NCBI GenBank assembly: GCA_937982065.1
Contig: CALJMO010000054.1
Location: 1-64,000, forward strand
DNA length: 64,000 nt
DNA from: an uncultured Collinsella sp.
GTDB taxonomy: Bacteria; Actinomycetota; Coriobacteriia; Coriobacteriales; Coriobacteriaceae
Direction: 5' to 3'
The position numbers and the translations under genes were made by a program. The notes beneath the pieces were generated by a model that searched no databases, had not been told where the DNA came from, and worked only from the letters and a program-made list of their open reading frames with translations. Of the stretch, positions 48,421-56,706 are shown piece by piece (within the stretch, counting starts at the first letter, position 1; every line of letters begins with the position of its first letter).

Positions 48421-49731
48421 TTACTCGTCCAGCGCGGCGAAGGCCTGCTTCAGATCCCAAATGATATCCTCGGCGTTCTCGGTACCGATGGAAAGACGGA
48501 TCGTGGAGGGCGTGATGTTCTGCTCGGCGAGCTCCTCGGCAGAGAGCTGGGAGTGCGTGGTGGTAGCCGGGTGCACGACGAGCGACTTGACGTCGGCCAC
48601 GTTGGCGAGCAGCGAAAACACCTGCAGATGGTCGATGAACTTCCAAGCTGCCTCCTGGCCACCCTTAATCTCGAAGGTAAAAATCGAGGCACCGCCACGG
48701 GGGAAGTACTTCTGATAGAGCTCGTGATCGGGGTGCTCAGGCAGGCTCGGGTGGTTCACCTTGGCGACGTGGCTGTCACCAGCCAGGAACTCAACGACCT
48801 TCTTGGTGTTCTCGACATGACGGTCAACGCGCAGCGACAGAGTCTCGGTGCCCTGGAGCAGGACCCAGGCGTTGAACGGGCTGATGCAAGCGCCCTCGTC
48901 GCGCAGCAGGATAGCGCGGACATAGGTCGCGAAGGCGGCGGGACCGGCAGCCTCGGCAAACGAAACACCGTGGTAGGAGGGGTTGGGCTCAGCGATCTGG
49001 GCGTACTTTCCGCTCGCCTTCCAATCGAAGTTACCGCCGTCGACGATCACACCGCCCAGCGAGGTGCCGTGGCCACCGATGAACTTGGTTGCGGAGTGGA
49101 CGACGATGTTGGCACCATGCTCCAGCGGACGGAACAGATACGGGGTGCCGAAGGTGTTATCGACGACAACCGGCAGACCGCGCTTCTTGGCGATCTCGGA
49201 GATGGCGTCGATGTTGGGGATGTCGGAGTTGGGGTTGCCGAGCGTCTCGAGATAGATGACCGTAGTGTTGTCCTTGATGGCCCCCTCGACCTCTTCCAGA
49301 TTATGAGCGTCGACAAACGTGGTCTCGACGCCAAACTGGGAGAGCGTATGCTCCAGCAGGTTGTAGGAGCCACCGTAGATGGTCTTCTGGGCAACCACAT
49401 GGTCACCGGCCTGGGCAAGTGCCTGCAGGGTATAGGTGATGGCGGCGGCGCCAGAGGCGACGGCGAGGCCAGCAACGCCACCCTCGAGCGCGGCGATACG
49501 GTCCTCGAAAACGCCCTGGGTGGAGTTGGTCAGACGGCCGTAGATGTTACCGGCGTCGGCAAGACCAAAGCGGTCAGCGGCGTGCTGGGAGTTGCGGAAC
49601 ACATAGCTCGTGGTCTGGTAGATAGGCACGGCACGGGAGTCGGATGCAGGATCGGCGCTCTCCTGGCCAACGTGCAGCTGCAGGGTATCGAAACCAAAGG
49701 TGTGCTCGGGGTTGTTGATGAACTGGCTCAT
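48421..49731 (-). CDS. metY: O-acetylhomoserine sulfhydrylase (MetY-type, Cys/Met metabolism PLP enzyme)
   Basis: PLP enzyme of 436 residues that makes homocysteine from O-acetylhomoserine and sulfide. Seen: FDTLQLHVGQESADP near 14-28, YQTTSYVF near 38-45, YGRLTNST near 64-71, VASGAAAIT near 91-99, DNTFGTPYLFRPLEHGANIVVHSATKFIGGHG with the PLP Lys in ATKF near 216, and the closing lobe. The length above 420 residues is typical of MetY rather than CGS (about 380). ATG 49731 has AAGGAG upstream. A leader peptide and a LysR gene lie just upstream, pointing to sulfur-dependent control. Confidence 0.9.
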   Translation of the reverse strand: MSQFINNPEHTFGFDTLQLHVGQESADPASDSRAVPIYQTTSYVFRNSQHAADRFGLADAGNIYGRLTNSTQGVFEDRIAALEGGVAGLAVASGAAAITYTLQALAQAGDHVVAQKTIYGGSYNLLEHTLSQFGVETTFVDAHNLEEVEGAIKDNTTVIYLETLGNPNSDIPNIDAISEIAKKRGLPVVVDNTFGTPYLFRPLEHGANIVVHSATKFIGGHGTSLGGVIVDGGNFDWKASGKYAQIAEPNPSYHGVSFAEAAGPAAFATYVRAILLRDEGACISPFNAWVLLQGTETLSLRVDRHVENTKKVVEFLAGDSHVAKVNHPSLPEHPDHELYQKYFPRGGASIFTFEIKGGQEAAWKFIDHLQVFSLLANVADVKSLVVHPATTTHSQLSAEELAEQNITPSTIRLSIGTENAEDIIWDLKQAFAALDE

Positions 49732-49792
49732 GATGATCTCCTTGATCGAACAAAAGTAATAAGAGTGAGAGAAGTAAGTCGCTATCTCCTGA

Positions 49793-49846
49793 TTACGCCA
49801 ACGGGCGCAAACAGGAGCCCGGCATTCGTCTTGGTAAGCAATTCAT
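49793..49846 (-). CDS. Candidate cysteine-containing leader peptide upstream of metY
   Basis: A 17-codon reading frame, MNCLPRRMPGSCLRPLA, with AGGAGG seven bases before its ATG, the best ribosome site in the leader. It holds two Cys and two Met codons. The stop lies 61 nt before metY. Downstream, CTCCTG and CAGGAG can pair around the peptide's 3' end. It fits a ribosome-mediated attenuator sensing cysteine supply. Evidence is compositional only. Confidence 0.5.
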   Translation of the reverse strand: MNCLPRRMPGSCLRPLA

Positions 49847-49914
49847 ATGCGGGCCTCCTTTCGCATCCCGGTTCCGTGGTTGGCTTAATTACCTACCGCC
49901 TTTGTGTGTTTTGA

Positions 49915-49943
49915 ATAGTACGAGCATTGTTTCTCTCGGTCAA
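49915..49943 (-). promoter_or_regulatory. Promoter of metY
   Basis: On the minus strand, -35 TTGACC (49938-49943) and -10 TACTAT (49915-49920) are 17 bp apart. Transcription would start near 49908, giving a leader of about 178 nt that includes the candidate leader peptide. Confidence 0.7.
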
Positions 49944-49962
49944 TCACTTAAAAGCGCTAACC

Positions 49963-49985
49963 TGTTATCGGTTTTGTAGATAACA
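49963..49985. promoter_or_regulatory. LysR-type operator between metY and the LysR gene
   Basis: TGTTATC and GATAACA are perfect inverted arms around 9 nt, the T-N11-A type of site bound by LysR regulators, located between the divergent genes and 20-42 bp before the LysR start. Confidence 0.6.
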
Positions 49986-50004
49986 CACGAAAGGACGGGC
50001 GCCG

Positions 50005-50943
50005 ATGACCCTCCAGCAGCTTCGCTTTTTGATCGCCGTGGCAGAGTCCGGCTCAATCAACGCCGCGGCCCAGCGCCTCTATACCGCTCAGTCCAACATC
50101 TCAAACGCCGTCAAAAGCCTGGAACAGGAGCTCCATCTGGAAATCTTTACGCGCTCCAGCCGCGGCGTCACGCTCACCAACGATGGCACCGAGCTTTTGG
50201 GCTATGCGCGCCAGGTCGTTGAGCAGGCCGACATGCTCGAGGCCCGCTACGAAGACGGCGGCATCCCGCAAGCCCGCCTTGCCATCTCGGCCCAACACTA
50301 CGCGTTTTCGGTCGAGGCCTTTGTCAACGTCGTCGAGCGCTGCCGCGACAGCAAGTTCGAGTTCATCATGCGCGAGACCACCACAGCGCAGATCATCGAC
50401 GACGTGCGCGCGTTTCGCAGTGACATCGGCATCCTCTATCTGGATGACTTTAATACCCGTGTCTTGCAGAAGGCCTTTACCGATGCCCGGGCGAGCTTTC
50501 ATCCCCTCTTTGATGCAAAAGTCCACGTCTTCGTTAGCGAGCGCCACCCGCTTGCCCGCCGCCCGCAGCTGTCCCTTGCCGACCTCACACCCTATACGCG
50601 CTACAGCTTTGAGCAGGGAACCTCAAACTCCTTCTATTACGCCGAGGAACCTTTTAGCTATATCCCTTGCGACCGCAACATACGAATCTCGGACCGCGGA
50701 ACACTTACTAACTTACTTATCACGTCGAACGGTTACACCCTGTCGACCGGTGTCCTCTCCAATGAAATGCAATGGGGTATGGCATCGATCCCGTTAGCAG
50801 ACGCCCCGACGATGCATGTGGGCTACATCATGCACGACGATCGCAAGCCCTCTCCCCTCTTGCAGCAATACCTCGACGAACTCAACCGCATCATCCATGC
50901 CAACCAACTGTCGGAAGACGGGGTAGAAATCGTAGATTGCTAG
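50005..50943 (+). CDS. LysR-family regulator, divergent from metY
   Basis: Transcription factor of 312 residues. The N-terminal winged helix is clear (LQQLRFLIAVAESGSINAAAQRLYTAQSNISNAVKSLEQELHLEIFTRSSRGVTLT, about 3-58, shown here in pieces: FLIAVAESGSINAAA and QSNISNAVKSLEQEL). The rest is a two-lobe periplasmic-binding-like effector domain (about 85-300). The divergent position and the shared intergenic operator suggest that it controls metY, as CysB/MetR-type regulators do elsewhere, and itself. ATG 50005 has AAGGACGG upstream. The effector, possibly a sulfur metabolite, is inferred. Confidence 0.88.
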   Translation: MTLQQLRFLIAVAESGSINAAAQRLYTAQSNISNAVKSLEQELHLEIFTRSSRGVTLTNDGTELLGYARQVVEQADMLEARYEDGGIPQARLAISAQHYAFSVEAFVNVVERCRDSKFEFIMRETTTAQIIDDVRAFRSDIGILYLDDFNTRVLQKAFTDARASFHPLFDAKVHVFVSERHPLARRPQLSLADLTPYTRYSFEQGTSNSFYYAEEPFSYIPCDRNIRISDRGTLTNLLITSNGYTLSTGVLSNEMQWGMASIPLADAPTMHVGYIMHDDRKPSPLLQQYLDELNRIIHANQLSEDGVEIVDC

Positions 50944-51006
50944 CCCCCGGCGGGCATGGCGCTACAATGGTCACTCACACGAAACGTACCCAACGAAAGG
51001 AACCAT

Positions 51007-51492
51007 GTGAAGGTCATCATCTATACCGACGGCTCGGCCCGATCAAATCCGGGACGCGGCGGCTACGGCGCCGTGCTCAAATACACCAACCCCGCCGGCA
51101 AGACCTTCACCTCTGAGCTTTCGCGCGGCTACGCCAAGACCACCAACAACCGCATGGAGCTCATGGCCGTTATCGTGGCACTCGAGGCGCTCAACCGCCC
51201 CTGCGACGTCGAAGTCCATTCCGATTCGCAGTACGTCGTTAACGCCTTCAACAAGCACTGGATCGACGGCTGGAAAAAACGCGGCTGGAAGACCGCCAAC
51301 AAGCAGCCTGTCAAGAACCGCGATCTGTGGGAGCGCCTGCTCACCGCAAAGAGCAAGCACAAGGTTGAGTTCATCTGGGTTAAGGGTCACGCCGGCCATG
51401 AGCTCAACGAGCGCTGCGACGAGCTTGCCACCAGGGCGGCCGACGGCAGCAACCTCGATATCGACACCGGCTTTAACGAGAGCGACCTGTAA
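51007..51492 (+). CDS. rnhA: Ribonuclease HI
   Basis: Removes RNA from RNA:DNA hybrids. The product has 161 residues. The four catalytic acids are present: Asp in IIYTDGSARSNPG near 8-15, Glu in NRMELMAVIVALEAL near 46-60, Asp in VHSDSQYVVN near 66-75 and Asp in NERCDELATRAA near 134-141, along with the His of VKGHAGHE near 121-128. The Trp-rich WIDGWKKRGWKTANKQPVKNRDLW is the basic protrusion for hybrid binding. The GTG at 51007 has AAAGGA upstream; a longer frame from 50956 lacks one. Confidence 0.94.
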   Translation: MKVIIYTDGSARSNPGRGGYGAVLKYTNPAGKTFTSELSRGYAKTTNNRMELMAVIVALEALNRPCDVEVHSDSQYVVNAFNKHWIDGWKKRGWKTANKQPVKNRDLWERLLTAKSKHKVEFIWVKGHAGHELNERCDELATRAADGSNLDIDTGFNESDL

Positions 51493-51567
51493 CGGCGTTT
51501 TCGCACGCTATTTCCTGCCCCTTCGCGCTACACTCATCCTGTAAACCGAACGGCACGAGGGGGATAC

Positions 51568-52674
51568 ATGCTGCGTATAGCGACCATCGGCACATCCATG
51601 ATTACCGACGACTTTATCCAGGTCGTCAACGCCAACGACCAAGCTGCGTTTGTGGGCACGCTCTCGCGCGATGCTGATCGCGGCGCCGCCTTCACCGCTA
51701 AGCACGGCGGCGAGCGTAACTTCACCGCACTCGACGGGCTCGCTTCCGCCAACGACGTCGACGCCGTCTACATCGGCAGCCCCAATGCACTCCATCACGA
51801 ACAGGCGCTCGCCTGCATCGCCGGCGGTAAGCACGTTATCGTCGAAAAGCCCTTCTGCGCCACCGAGGCGCAAGCGCTTGAGGTCTTCCGCGCTGCCGAG
51901 GCAGCAGGTGTCGTGGCCCTCGAGGCCATGCGTCCCCTCCACGATCCCGCCTTCCACGCCATCGAGGACGCCTTGGGTGAAATCGCCCCCATCCGCCGCG
52001 CCTCATTGCGCTTTGGCAAGTATTCCTCGCGCTACAACGAGATTCTCGCGGGACGCGCCACCAATATCTTCGACTGCAATATGGCATCGGGTTCCCTCAT
52101 GGATATTGGCGTCTACACCGTCGAGCCCATGGTCGAGATTTTCGGCATGCCCTCCGGCCTTACGAGCATGGCTACTCTGCTCGACCCCACCACGCGACAG
52201 CTCACGCACGGCCCCATCGACGGCTGCGGTTCCATCCTCGCCAGCTACGGCGGTGGCCGAATCTCCGTCGAGCTCGCGCACTCCAAAATTACGAATGACC
52301 TACTGCCCTCGCAGATCGAAGGCGAGCGTGGCACTATCCAGATCGACCATCTGTCCACGCCCCGCAACGTCCGCATCGACTATCGCGGCGACGTCGTACG
52401 CGGCTCGGCGACCGAGGCGCCGCGCGAACAGGGCGATAACGGCCGCGTGCTCGACCTGCCCAAATCGAGCAACACTATGGAATACGAGCTCACGGACTTC
52501 ATCACCGCCATCGGCGGCATCGATAACGTCAAGGAAGAGATTTGGGAGACCCCGGCGGGACGCCACGAGCTTGGCCACTACCGCGATGTCACGCTCGTCT
52601 CACTACGCATCATGGATGCCGTGCGTCAGCAGGCCGGCATAACCTTCCCGGCCGACGCAGGCAAGCAGGCATAG
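51568..52674 (+). CDS. Gfo/Idh/MocA-family oxidoreductase
   Basis: NAD(P)-dependent oxidoreductase of 368 residues. Seen: RIATIGTSMITDDFIQ near 3-18, where the usual GxGxxG reads GTSMIT, VDAVYIGSPNALHHEQAL near 67-84, VIVEKPFCATEAQAL near 91-105 with the conserved Lys-Pro, and MDIGVYTVEPMVEIFG near 177-192 (DIGxY, the active-site segment). It is of the DHDH/YteT-like kind with an Arg/Ser-rich substrate pocket. Upstream GGGGGATAC is a fair ribosome site. It is followed by the acylphosphatase gene after 2 nt, so they are co-transcribed. Substrate unknown. Confidence 0.88.
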   Translation: MLRIATIGTSMITDDFIQVVNANDQAAFVGTLSRDADRGAAFTAKHGGERNFTALDGLASANDVDAVYIGSPNALHHEQALACIAGGKHVIVEKPFCATEAQALEVFRAAEAAGVVALEAMRPLHDPAFHAIEDALGEIAPIRRASLRFGKYSSRYNEILAGRATNIFDCNMASGSLMDIGVYTVEPMVEIFGMPSGLTSMATLLDPTTRQLTHGPIDGCGSILASYGGGRISVELAHSKITNDLLPSQIEGERGTIQIDHLSTPRNVRIDYRGDVVRGSATEAPREQGDNGRVLDLPKSSNTMEYELTDFITAIGGIDNVKEEIWETPAGRHELGHYRDVTLVSLRIMDAVRQQAGITFPADAGKQA

Positions 52675-52676
52675 CG

Positions 52677-53087
52677 ATGGGCCTCTTCGATACGTTCTTC
52701 TCCAGCGTCACCGGCGGCAGTCGAGAGCCTCAAAAACCATCAAACGTCGAGCTCGAGCTGCGCCGCAGGCTTACCGTGCTCGCAAGCGACGAGGCCACTC
52801 AAGACACTCCCCTGCGCTATTTCCTGCGCTGGGCGGGGCAAGTCCAAGGCGTTGGTTTTCGCTTTACCAACACCAACCTCGCGCAGGCACGCGCACTCAC
52901 CGGCTGGGTGCGTAACATGGAAGACGGCTCAGTCGAGATGGAGATACAGGGAGCTCCGGCAAATATCCTATCTCATCTCGAGGCACTTCATGCCTCCTAC
53001 GAGCGCATGGGAACGCGTTTTCGCCTCGTAGATGCCCAGGCCCGAGCCCCACTTGCCAATGAAGACGGTTTCACTCCTCATTATTAG
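52677..53087 (+). CDS. Acylphosphatase with N-terminal extension
   Basis: Protein of 136 residues, acylphosphatase domain about 45-136. Seen: FLRWAGQVQGVGFRFTNTNLAQA near 49-71 with the catalytic Arg in GFRF, then LTGWVRNMEDGSVEMEIQG near 75-93 with the Asn of GWVRN, matching the active-site pair. The 45 residues before it are poorly conserved. These enzymes hydrolyse acyl-phosphates such as acetyl phosphate and carbamoyl phosphate. ATG 52677 begins 2 nt after the oxidoreductase stop, so translation is coupled. Confidence 0.9.
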   Translation: MGLFDTFFSSVTGGSREPQKPSNVELELRRRLTVLASDEATQDTPLRYFLRWAGQVQGVGFRFTNTNLAQARALTGWVRNMEDGSVEMEIQGAPANILSHLEALHASYERMGTRFRLVDAQARAPLANEDGFTPHY

Positions 53088-53148
53088 TATTGTGTGCTAA
53101 ATACGGTATCATTTACCTACGACCGTTAATAGAAAAGAGGCGAGGCGC

Positions 53149-53529
53149 ATGGCGGTGCAAAGAAGGAATACCAAGCAGCGAAAGCTGGTTCTTGACGCCG
53201 TGCGCCAAAGCTATAACCATCCCACCGCCGACGAAATCTACAACGTCGTGCGCGCGCAGGATGACAAAATCAGCCGCGGTACGGTCTACCGCAATCTCAA
53301 TCTCTTGGCCGACGCCGGCGAAATCCTCTCCATCAAGACGCCGGGCGGCAGCCGCTTCGATCGCACCGTCGAGCCGCATGCGCATATCATCTGCACCTCG
53401 TGCAGCCGCGTCATCGACGTACCACTCCCCTTCGATGCGCAGCTCGACGCCAAAGCGTCCGAGCAAATCGGCTGGCACGTCACGTCGCACTACACCATCT
53501 TCGAGGGTCTCTGCCCCGATTGCCGGTAG
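53149..53529 (+). CDS. Fur-family metalloregulator, PerR/Fur-like
   Basis: Transcription factor of 126 residues, shorter than most Fur proteins. The winged-helix half (RNTKQRKLVLDAVRQSYNHPTADEIYNVVRAQDDKISRGTVYRNLNLLADAGEI) uses residues 6-60 (here cited as TKQRKLVLDAVRQS, GTVYRNLNLLADAGEI). The C-terminal half has HAHIICTSCSRVIDV near 78-92 and SHYTIFEGLCPDCR at the end. The two CxxC pairs (CTSC, CPDC) hold structural Zn. It lacks the long His-rich C-terminal helix. It stands alone; the sensed signal, iron or peroxide, is undecided. ATG 53149 has a GAGGCG site upstream. Confidence 0.88.
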   Translation: MAVQRRNTKQRKLVLDAVRQSYNHPTADEIYNVVRAQDDKISRGTVYRNLNLLADAGEILSIKTPGGSRFDRTVEPHAHIICTSCSRVIDVPLPFDAQLDAKASEQIGWHVTSHYTIFEGLCPDCR

Positions 53530-53606
53530 ACGTTTGGAACATGCCTTAAAATCCACCTTTCCGCGCTTTGCAGCAAAAAATAGATTTCTAGACATGCCCC
53601 AAATGT

Positions 53607-54404
53607 TTACTCAGCAAGTAGACGGTGCAGTTCTTCTTCGACCGTGCGCACGTAACGGACGCGGTCGTTGACGCCACGCATGGTGGGGTTGCAGCTCTCC
53701 ATCAGATAGGGATGGCCCACGACGTTGAGCATGTCGCGATCGTTCTCATTGTCGCCAAATGCCATCATCTCATCGGGCGAAATCCCCAGGACACGACCGT
53801 AATCGGCAAGCGCGGAGCCCTTGCCCGAACCGAAACCGATAAGGTCCGTCCATGCGGTTCCTGACGTCATCACATTGACACGGTCGCCAAAGAGGCGCTC
53901 GAAATACTCCCGGGCCGCCGGATATTCCACCTCGGGCGTCTGGAAGCCAATCTTAATGACATCCTCGTCGATGTCCTCGGGACGGTCGACCACCGCCACA
54001 TCGCAGTGGACCACATAGCGCAAATGGTCGACGAACGCATCGTTGCCGCTCATGGTGTAGATGTGCCCCTCACACGAAAGGGTCATGTCGGTATGGGGAT
54101 ACGCAACCACGGTATTCGCGATAACCATAGCAAGGCTACGCTCCATGGAGCGCTTGACGACGGCACGCCCCTCGCTCATCACCAGGGTTCCGTTTTCGCA
54201 TACATAGGCGAGCTCATCGGCCACCGGGGCAAACAGGTAGCGCAAGCTCGCATATTGACGGCCACTCGCCGGCATAAACACGATACCACGACGATGCAGC
54301 TCATCGATAAGCTCAAAGGCCTCGGAACGCAGCTCGCGCTCCCCCGGATGCAGCAACGTGCCGTCCAAATCGCATGCAATCAGTTTGATTCCCTCAAGAC
54401 CCAT
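53607..54404 (-). CDS. Cof-type HAD-IIB phosphatase
   Basis: HAD phosphatase of 265 residues. Seen: motif I LIACDLDGTLLHPGE near 7-21, motif II MPASGRQYAS near 46-55, a cap domain, and motif IV MMAFGDNENDRDMLNVVG near 208-225 with the acidic pair. The cap type is C2B, as in Cof/YidA and SupH. ATG 54404 has GGGGGAAG upstream. It is convergent with the Fur-family gene; no clear terminator was found in 53530-53606. Substrate is a small sugar or nucleotide phosphate, not known. Confidence 0.87.
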   Translation of the reverse strand: MGLEGIKLIACDLDGTLLHPGERELRSEAFELIDELHRRGIVFMPASGRQYASLRYLFAPVADELAYVCENGTLVMSEGRAVVKRSMERSLAMVIANTVVAYPHTDMTLSCEGHIYTMSGNDAFVDHLRYVVHCDVAVVDRPEDIDEDVIKIGFQTPEVEYPAAREYFERLFGDRVNVMTSGTAWTDLIGFGSGKGSALADYGRVLGISPDEMMAFGDNENDRDMLNVVGHPYLMESCNPTMRGVNDRVRYVRTVEEELHRLLAE

Positions 54405-54487
54405 ATGCTTCCCCCAAAGCCTCATATCAACAGCAAGACGGACCTTGATCGGTCGCCCCTCAAAGCCCGTCTTGCGCATACGCGCGC

Positions 54488-55066
54488 TTAGCCGCGCGCC
54501 TTTTTTACGATGGTAAAGTCGGGAGCCATGCTCACGACGACCTCCGCCGCACTCGACGCAAAGCGCCGGTCCGCATCGAGTTCACGGGTAACCAGCGAGA
54601 GCCGAACACCCTCGACACCCCGGAGCATGCGGCCCAAAACAGGCTGCACCGGCGTATACATGCGCACAGTATGCTCGTCCGAGTCGCCCCGGAAGAGCGG
54701 CGCATGCATGTTGCCGATCTCCCAGCACGAATGCGCGAGCGCAATCGGGTCCATGCGGTCAACTTCGACCAAATAAACCTCGGCGCTGCGCAAGCGCACG
54801 ACAACCGCCACGGGCACCATGCCCGAACGGTCAATGGCGAGCACGTCGCCGTCGGCAAGACGACCGCCGTCGGCAGTATCCAGCCGAACATCGACCGTGC
54901 GCCCCAGCTCCGTCACGCCCACAAACGCGTATACATCAGCCTGGTCCCAATCGAGCAGTAGCTCGTCAACTTCAAAGACGCCGCCCAACTTCCGGCGAAG
55001 CAGGAGTTCATAGGACGGATCGTTGAGATTTCCCAAGCATGTCGTCGAAACCAAGCGTTCAGGCAT
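54488..55066 (-). CDS. UreE-like protein, orphan urease-accessory-type metallochaperone
   Basis: Protein of 192 residues. The region near 105-150 (LAHSCWEIGNMHAPLF, then MYTPVQPVLGRMLRGVEGVRLSLV) matches the nickel-binding C-terminal domain of UreE, where the usual GNRH is GNMH, with the conserved metal His. No His-rich tail is present. The N-terminal 80 residues form the UreE-type peptide-binding region with GRTVDVRLDTADGGRLADGDVLAIDRSG. No urease or hydrogenase gene lies in the window. It follows an SlyD-type isomerase, another nickel-handling protein, by 3 nt. ATG 55066 has GAGGGTT upstream. Confidence 0.6.
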   Translation of the reverse strand: MPERLVSTTCLGNLNDPSYELLLRRKLGGVFEVDELLLDWDQADVYAFVGVTELGRTVDVRLDTADGGRLADGDVLAIDRSGMVPVAVVVRLRSAEVYLVEVDRMDPIALAHSCWEIGNMHAPLFRGDSDEHTVRMYTPVQPVLGRMLRGVEGVRLSLVTRELDADRRFASSAAEVVVSMAPDFTIVKKARG

Positions 55067-55069
55067 ACT

Positions 55070-55498
55070 CTAACCCTCGACCTCGACGAGCTCGATGTCA
55101 AAGTTGAGATCCTTGCCGGCGAGCTCGTGGTTGGCGTCGAGCGTCACGGCCTCGGGCGTCACATCGATGACAACGGCAGGGACGGGCATGCCACTCGGCG
55201 TGGACAGGAAGAGCTTCATGCCCTTCTCGATCTGCTCGATGTTGGGAACCTGCTCGGCCGGGAAGGTCAGGACCATCTCGGGATTGTGCTCGCCGTAGGC
55301 ATCGGCAGCCGGGATGCGCACGGTCTTCTTCTCGCCCACCTGCATGTCGACAACAGCGGCGTCGAAGCCCTTGATCATCTGACCGGCGCCGCAGGTGAAC
55401 TCCAGCGGCTCGCCGCGATCGTAGGAGCTATCGAACTGCGTGCCGTCATCGAGCGTGCCGCGATAATGGGTCTTGACCTTCTTGCCCTGGTTGGACAT
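55070..55498 (-). CDS. FKBP-type peptidyl-prolyl isomerase, SlyD-like
   Basis: Protein of 142 residues. The FKBP domain is at both ends, GKKVKTHYRGTLDDGTQFDSSYDRGEPLEFTCGAGQMIKGFDAAV (cited as THYRGTLDDGTQFDSS near 10-25 and MIKGFDAAV near 41-49) and VGEKKTVRIPAADAYG near 55-70. Between 70 and 120 an insert-in-flap domain with LFLSTPSGMPVPAVV is typical of SlyD. It lacks the C-terminal metal-binding His/Cys tail of E. coli SlyD. In bacteria SlyD also helps nickel insertion. ATG 55498 has GGAGG upstream. It is coupled with the UreE-like gene. Confidence 0.88.
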   Translation of the reverse strand: MSNQGKKVKTHYRGTLDDGTQFDSSYDRGEPLEFTCGAGQMIKGFDAAVVDMQVGEKKTVRIPAADAYGEHNPEMVLTFPAEQVPNIEQIEKGMKLFLSTPSGMPVPAVVIDVTPEAVTLDANHELAGKDLNFDIELVEVEG

Positions 55499-55618
55499 GG
55501 TAACCTCCGTAATAAGGGCGGCGCACAACGCGGGCCGCCATGAACATATGGCGCTAACTATACCCTAGTCATACAATTCAATGACAGTTTGCAAAGAAAC
55601 GCTGCAACCGGAGGAACC

Positions 55619-56632
55619 ATGGCATATCCCGTATTTGACCTACACTGCGACACCGCTGACCGCATCGGCTGGGCCACGCTCGATCTCGACCTGCGCTTTA
55701 CCGCCGGCACCGACGGTTATTTCCCCGGCGACGAAACGCATCCGCAAGATTTCGATCTCATCGAGGGCAACGCCTGCGCCATCTCGCTCGCAAAGATCGG
55801 CAACACGCCGTGGGCACAGTGCTTCGCCACGTTTGTCCCCGACGAGATTCCCGCCGCCCACGCCGCGCGCTTCCAGGCGCAAATCATGGCGCATATGAGC
55901 GGCCAGGCAATGCTCAACCACGACCGCATGGTCAACGTACGCAGCGCCGCAGACATTCGCCCTGCGCTCAAGGACGGCAAGGTCGCTTGCATCCACACCA
56001 TCGAAAACGCCACGTTCTTTGCCGAGGACCCCGCGCTGATCGAGGTGCTCAAGAGCTTGGGCGTGCTTATGTCGTCACTCAGCTGGAACGCGCAGGGACC
56101 GCTCGCGAGCGGGCACGATACCCACGCCGGCCTCACCGCCGCCGGCATCGAGGCACTTACGCAGATGGAGCACGCCGGTATGGTACTCGACGTCTCCCAC
56201 CTCAACGATGAGTGCTTTGACGAGGTTGTCGCCCACGCCACGCGCCCCTTCGTCGCCAGCCACTCCAACTCCCGCACCGTCTGCGGCGTCAAGCGCAATC
56301 TCACCGACGACCAGTTCCGCACCATTCGCGACATGGACGGTATCGTCGGCCTCAACTACTGCAGCGAGTTCCTTTCCAACGACGCAACCGACGAGACCGC
56401 TGCAGACGTCACCTTCGACCAGCTGGCGGCACATATCGAGCACTGGCTCGACCTGGGCGGCGAGGACGCCATCGCGCTCGGCGGCGACTGGGACGGTGCC
56501 ACGGTGCCCGCTTTCCTCTCCGATGCCAGCAAGATGCCCGAGTTCCAGAACATGCTTTCCAAGCATTTTGGCAAGACCGTGATGCAAAAGCTCTGCAGCG
56601 ACAACGCGCTTGCCTTCTTTGAGCGCTATTAA
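55619..56632 (+). CDS. Membrane-type dipeptidase (peptidase M19)
   Basis: Zinc dipeptidase of 337 residues. Seen: FDLHCDTADRIG near 5-16 with the first metal His/Asp, IHTIENATFF near 124-133 with the bridging Glu, GMVLDVSHLNDE near 189-200 with His, FVASHSNSRTVCGVKRNL near 213-230, and ALGGDWDGA near 284-292 with Asp. These are the M19 ligands. No signal peptide, so it is cytoplasmic. It would hydrolyse dipeptides, including D-amino-acid ones. ATG 55619 has GGAGG upstream. The next gene follows 74 nt later across a 12-bp hairpin. Confidence 0.92.
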   Translation: MAYPVFDLHCDTADRIGWATLDLDLRFTAGTDGYFPGDETHPQDFDLIEGNACAISLAKIGNTPWAQCFATFVPDEIPAAHAARFQAQIMAHMSGQAMLNHDRMVNVRSAADIRPALKDGKVACIHTIENATFFAEDPALIEVLKSLGVLMSSLSWNAQGPLASGHDTHAGLTAAGIEALTQMEHAGMVLDVSHLNDECFDEVVAHATRPFVASHSNSRTVCGVKRNLTDDQFRTIRDMDGIVGLNYCSEFLSNDATDETAADVTFDQLAAHIEHWLDLGGEDAIALGGDWDGATVPAFLSDASKMPEFQNMLSKHFGKTVMQKLCSDNALAFFERY

Positions 56633-56648
56633 TTTCACATCCCTTGAG

Positions 56649-56684
56649 CGGGCCGGCATGCCGAACGGTCGACATGCCGGCCCG
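56649..56684. repeat. Hairpin between the dipeptidase and YgjP-like genes
   Basis: CGGGCCGGCATG (56649-56660) and CATGCCGGCCCG (56673-56684) form a perfect 12-bp stem, 12-nt loop. No T-run, so it is a weak terminator or mRNA-stabilising element. Confidence 0.45.
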
Positions 56685-56706
56685 TCCCCAATCTGAAGGA
56701 CCGCTT

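Noticed and set aside
49732..49910. SAM or T-box riboswitch before metY
   Set aside because: I looked for their conserved cores (such as the SAM-I kink-turn and the T-box AGGGTGGNACCGCG) and did not find them.
48286..49914. A 542-codon plus-strand frame opposite metY
   Set aside because: It covers the metY terminator, gene and leader. metY is supported by motifs and promoter.
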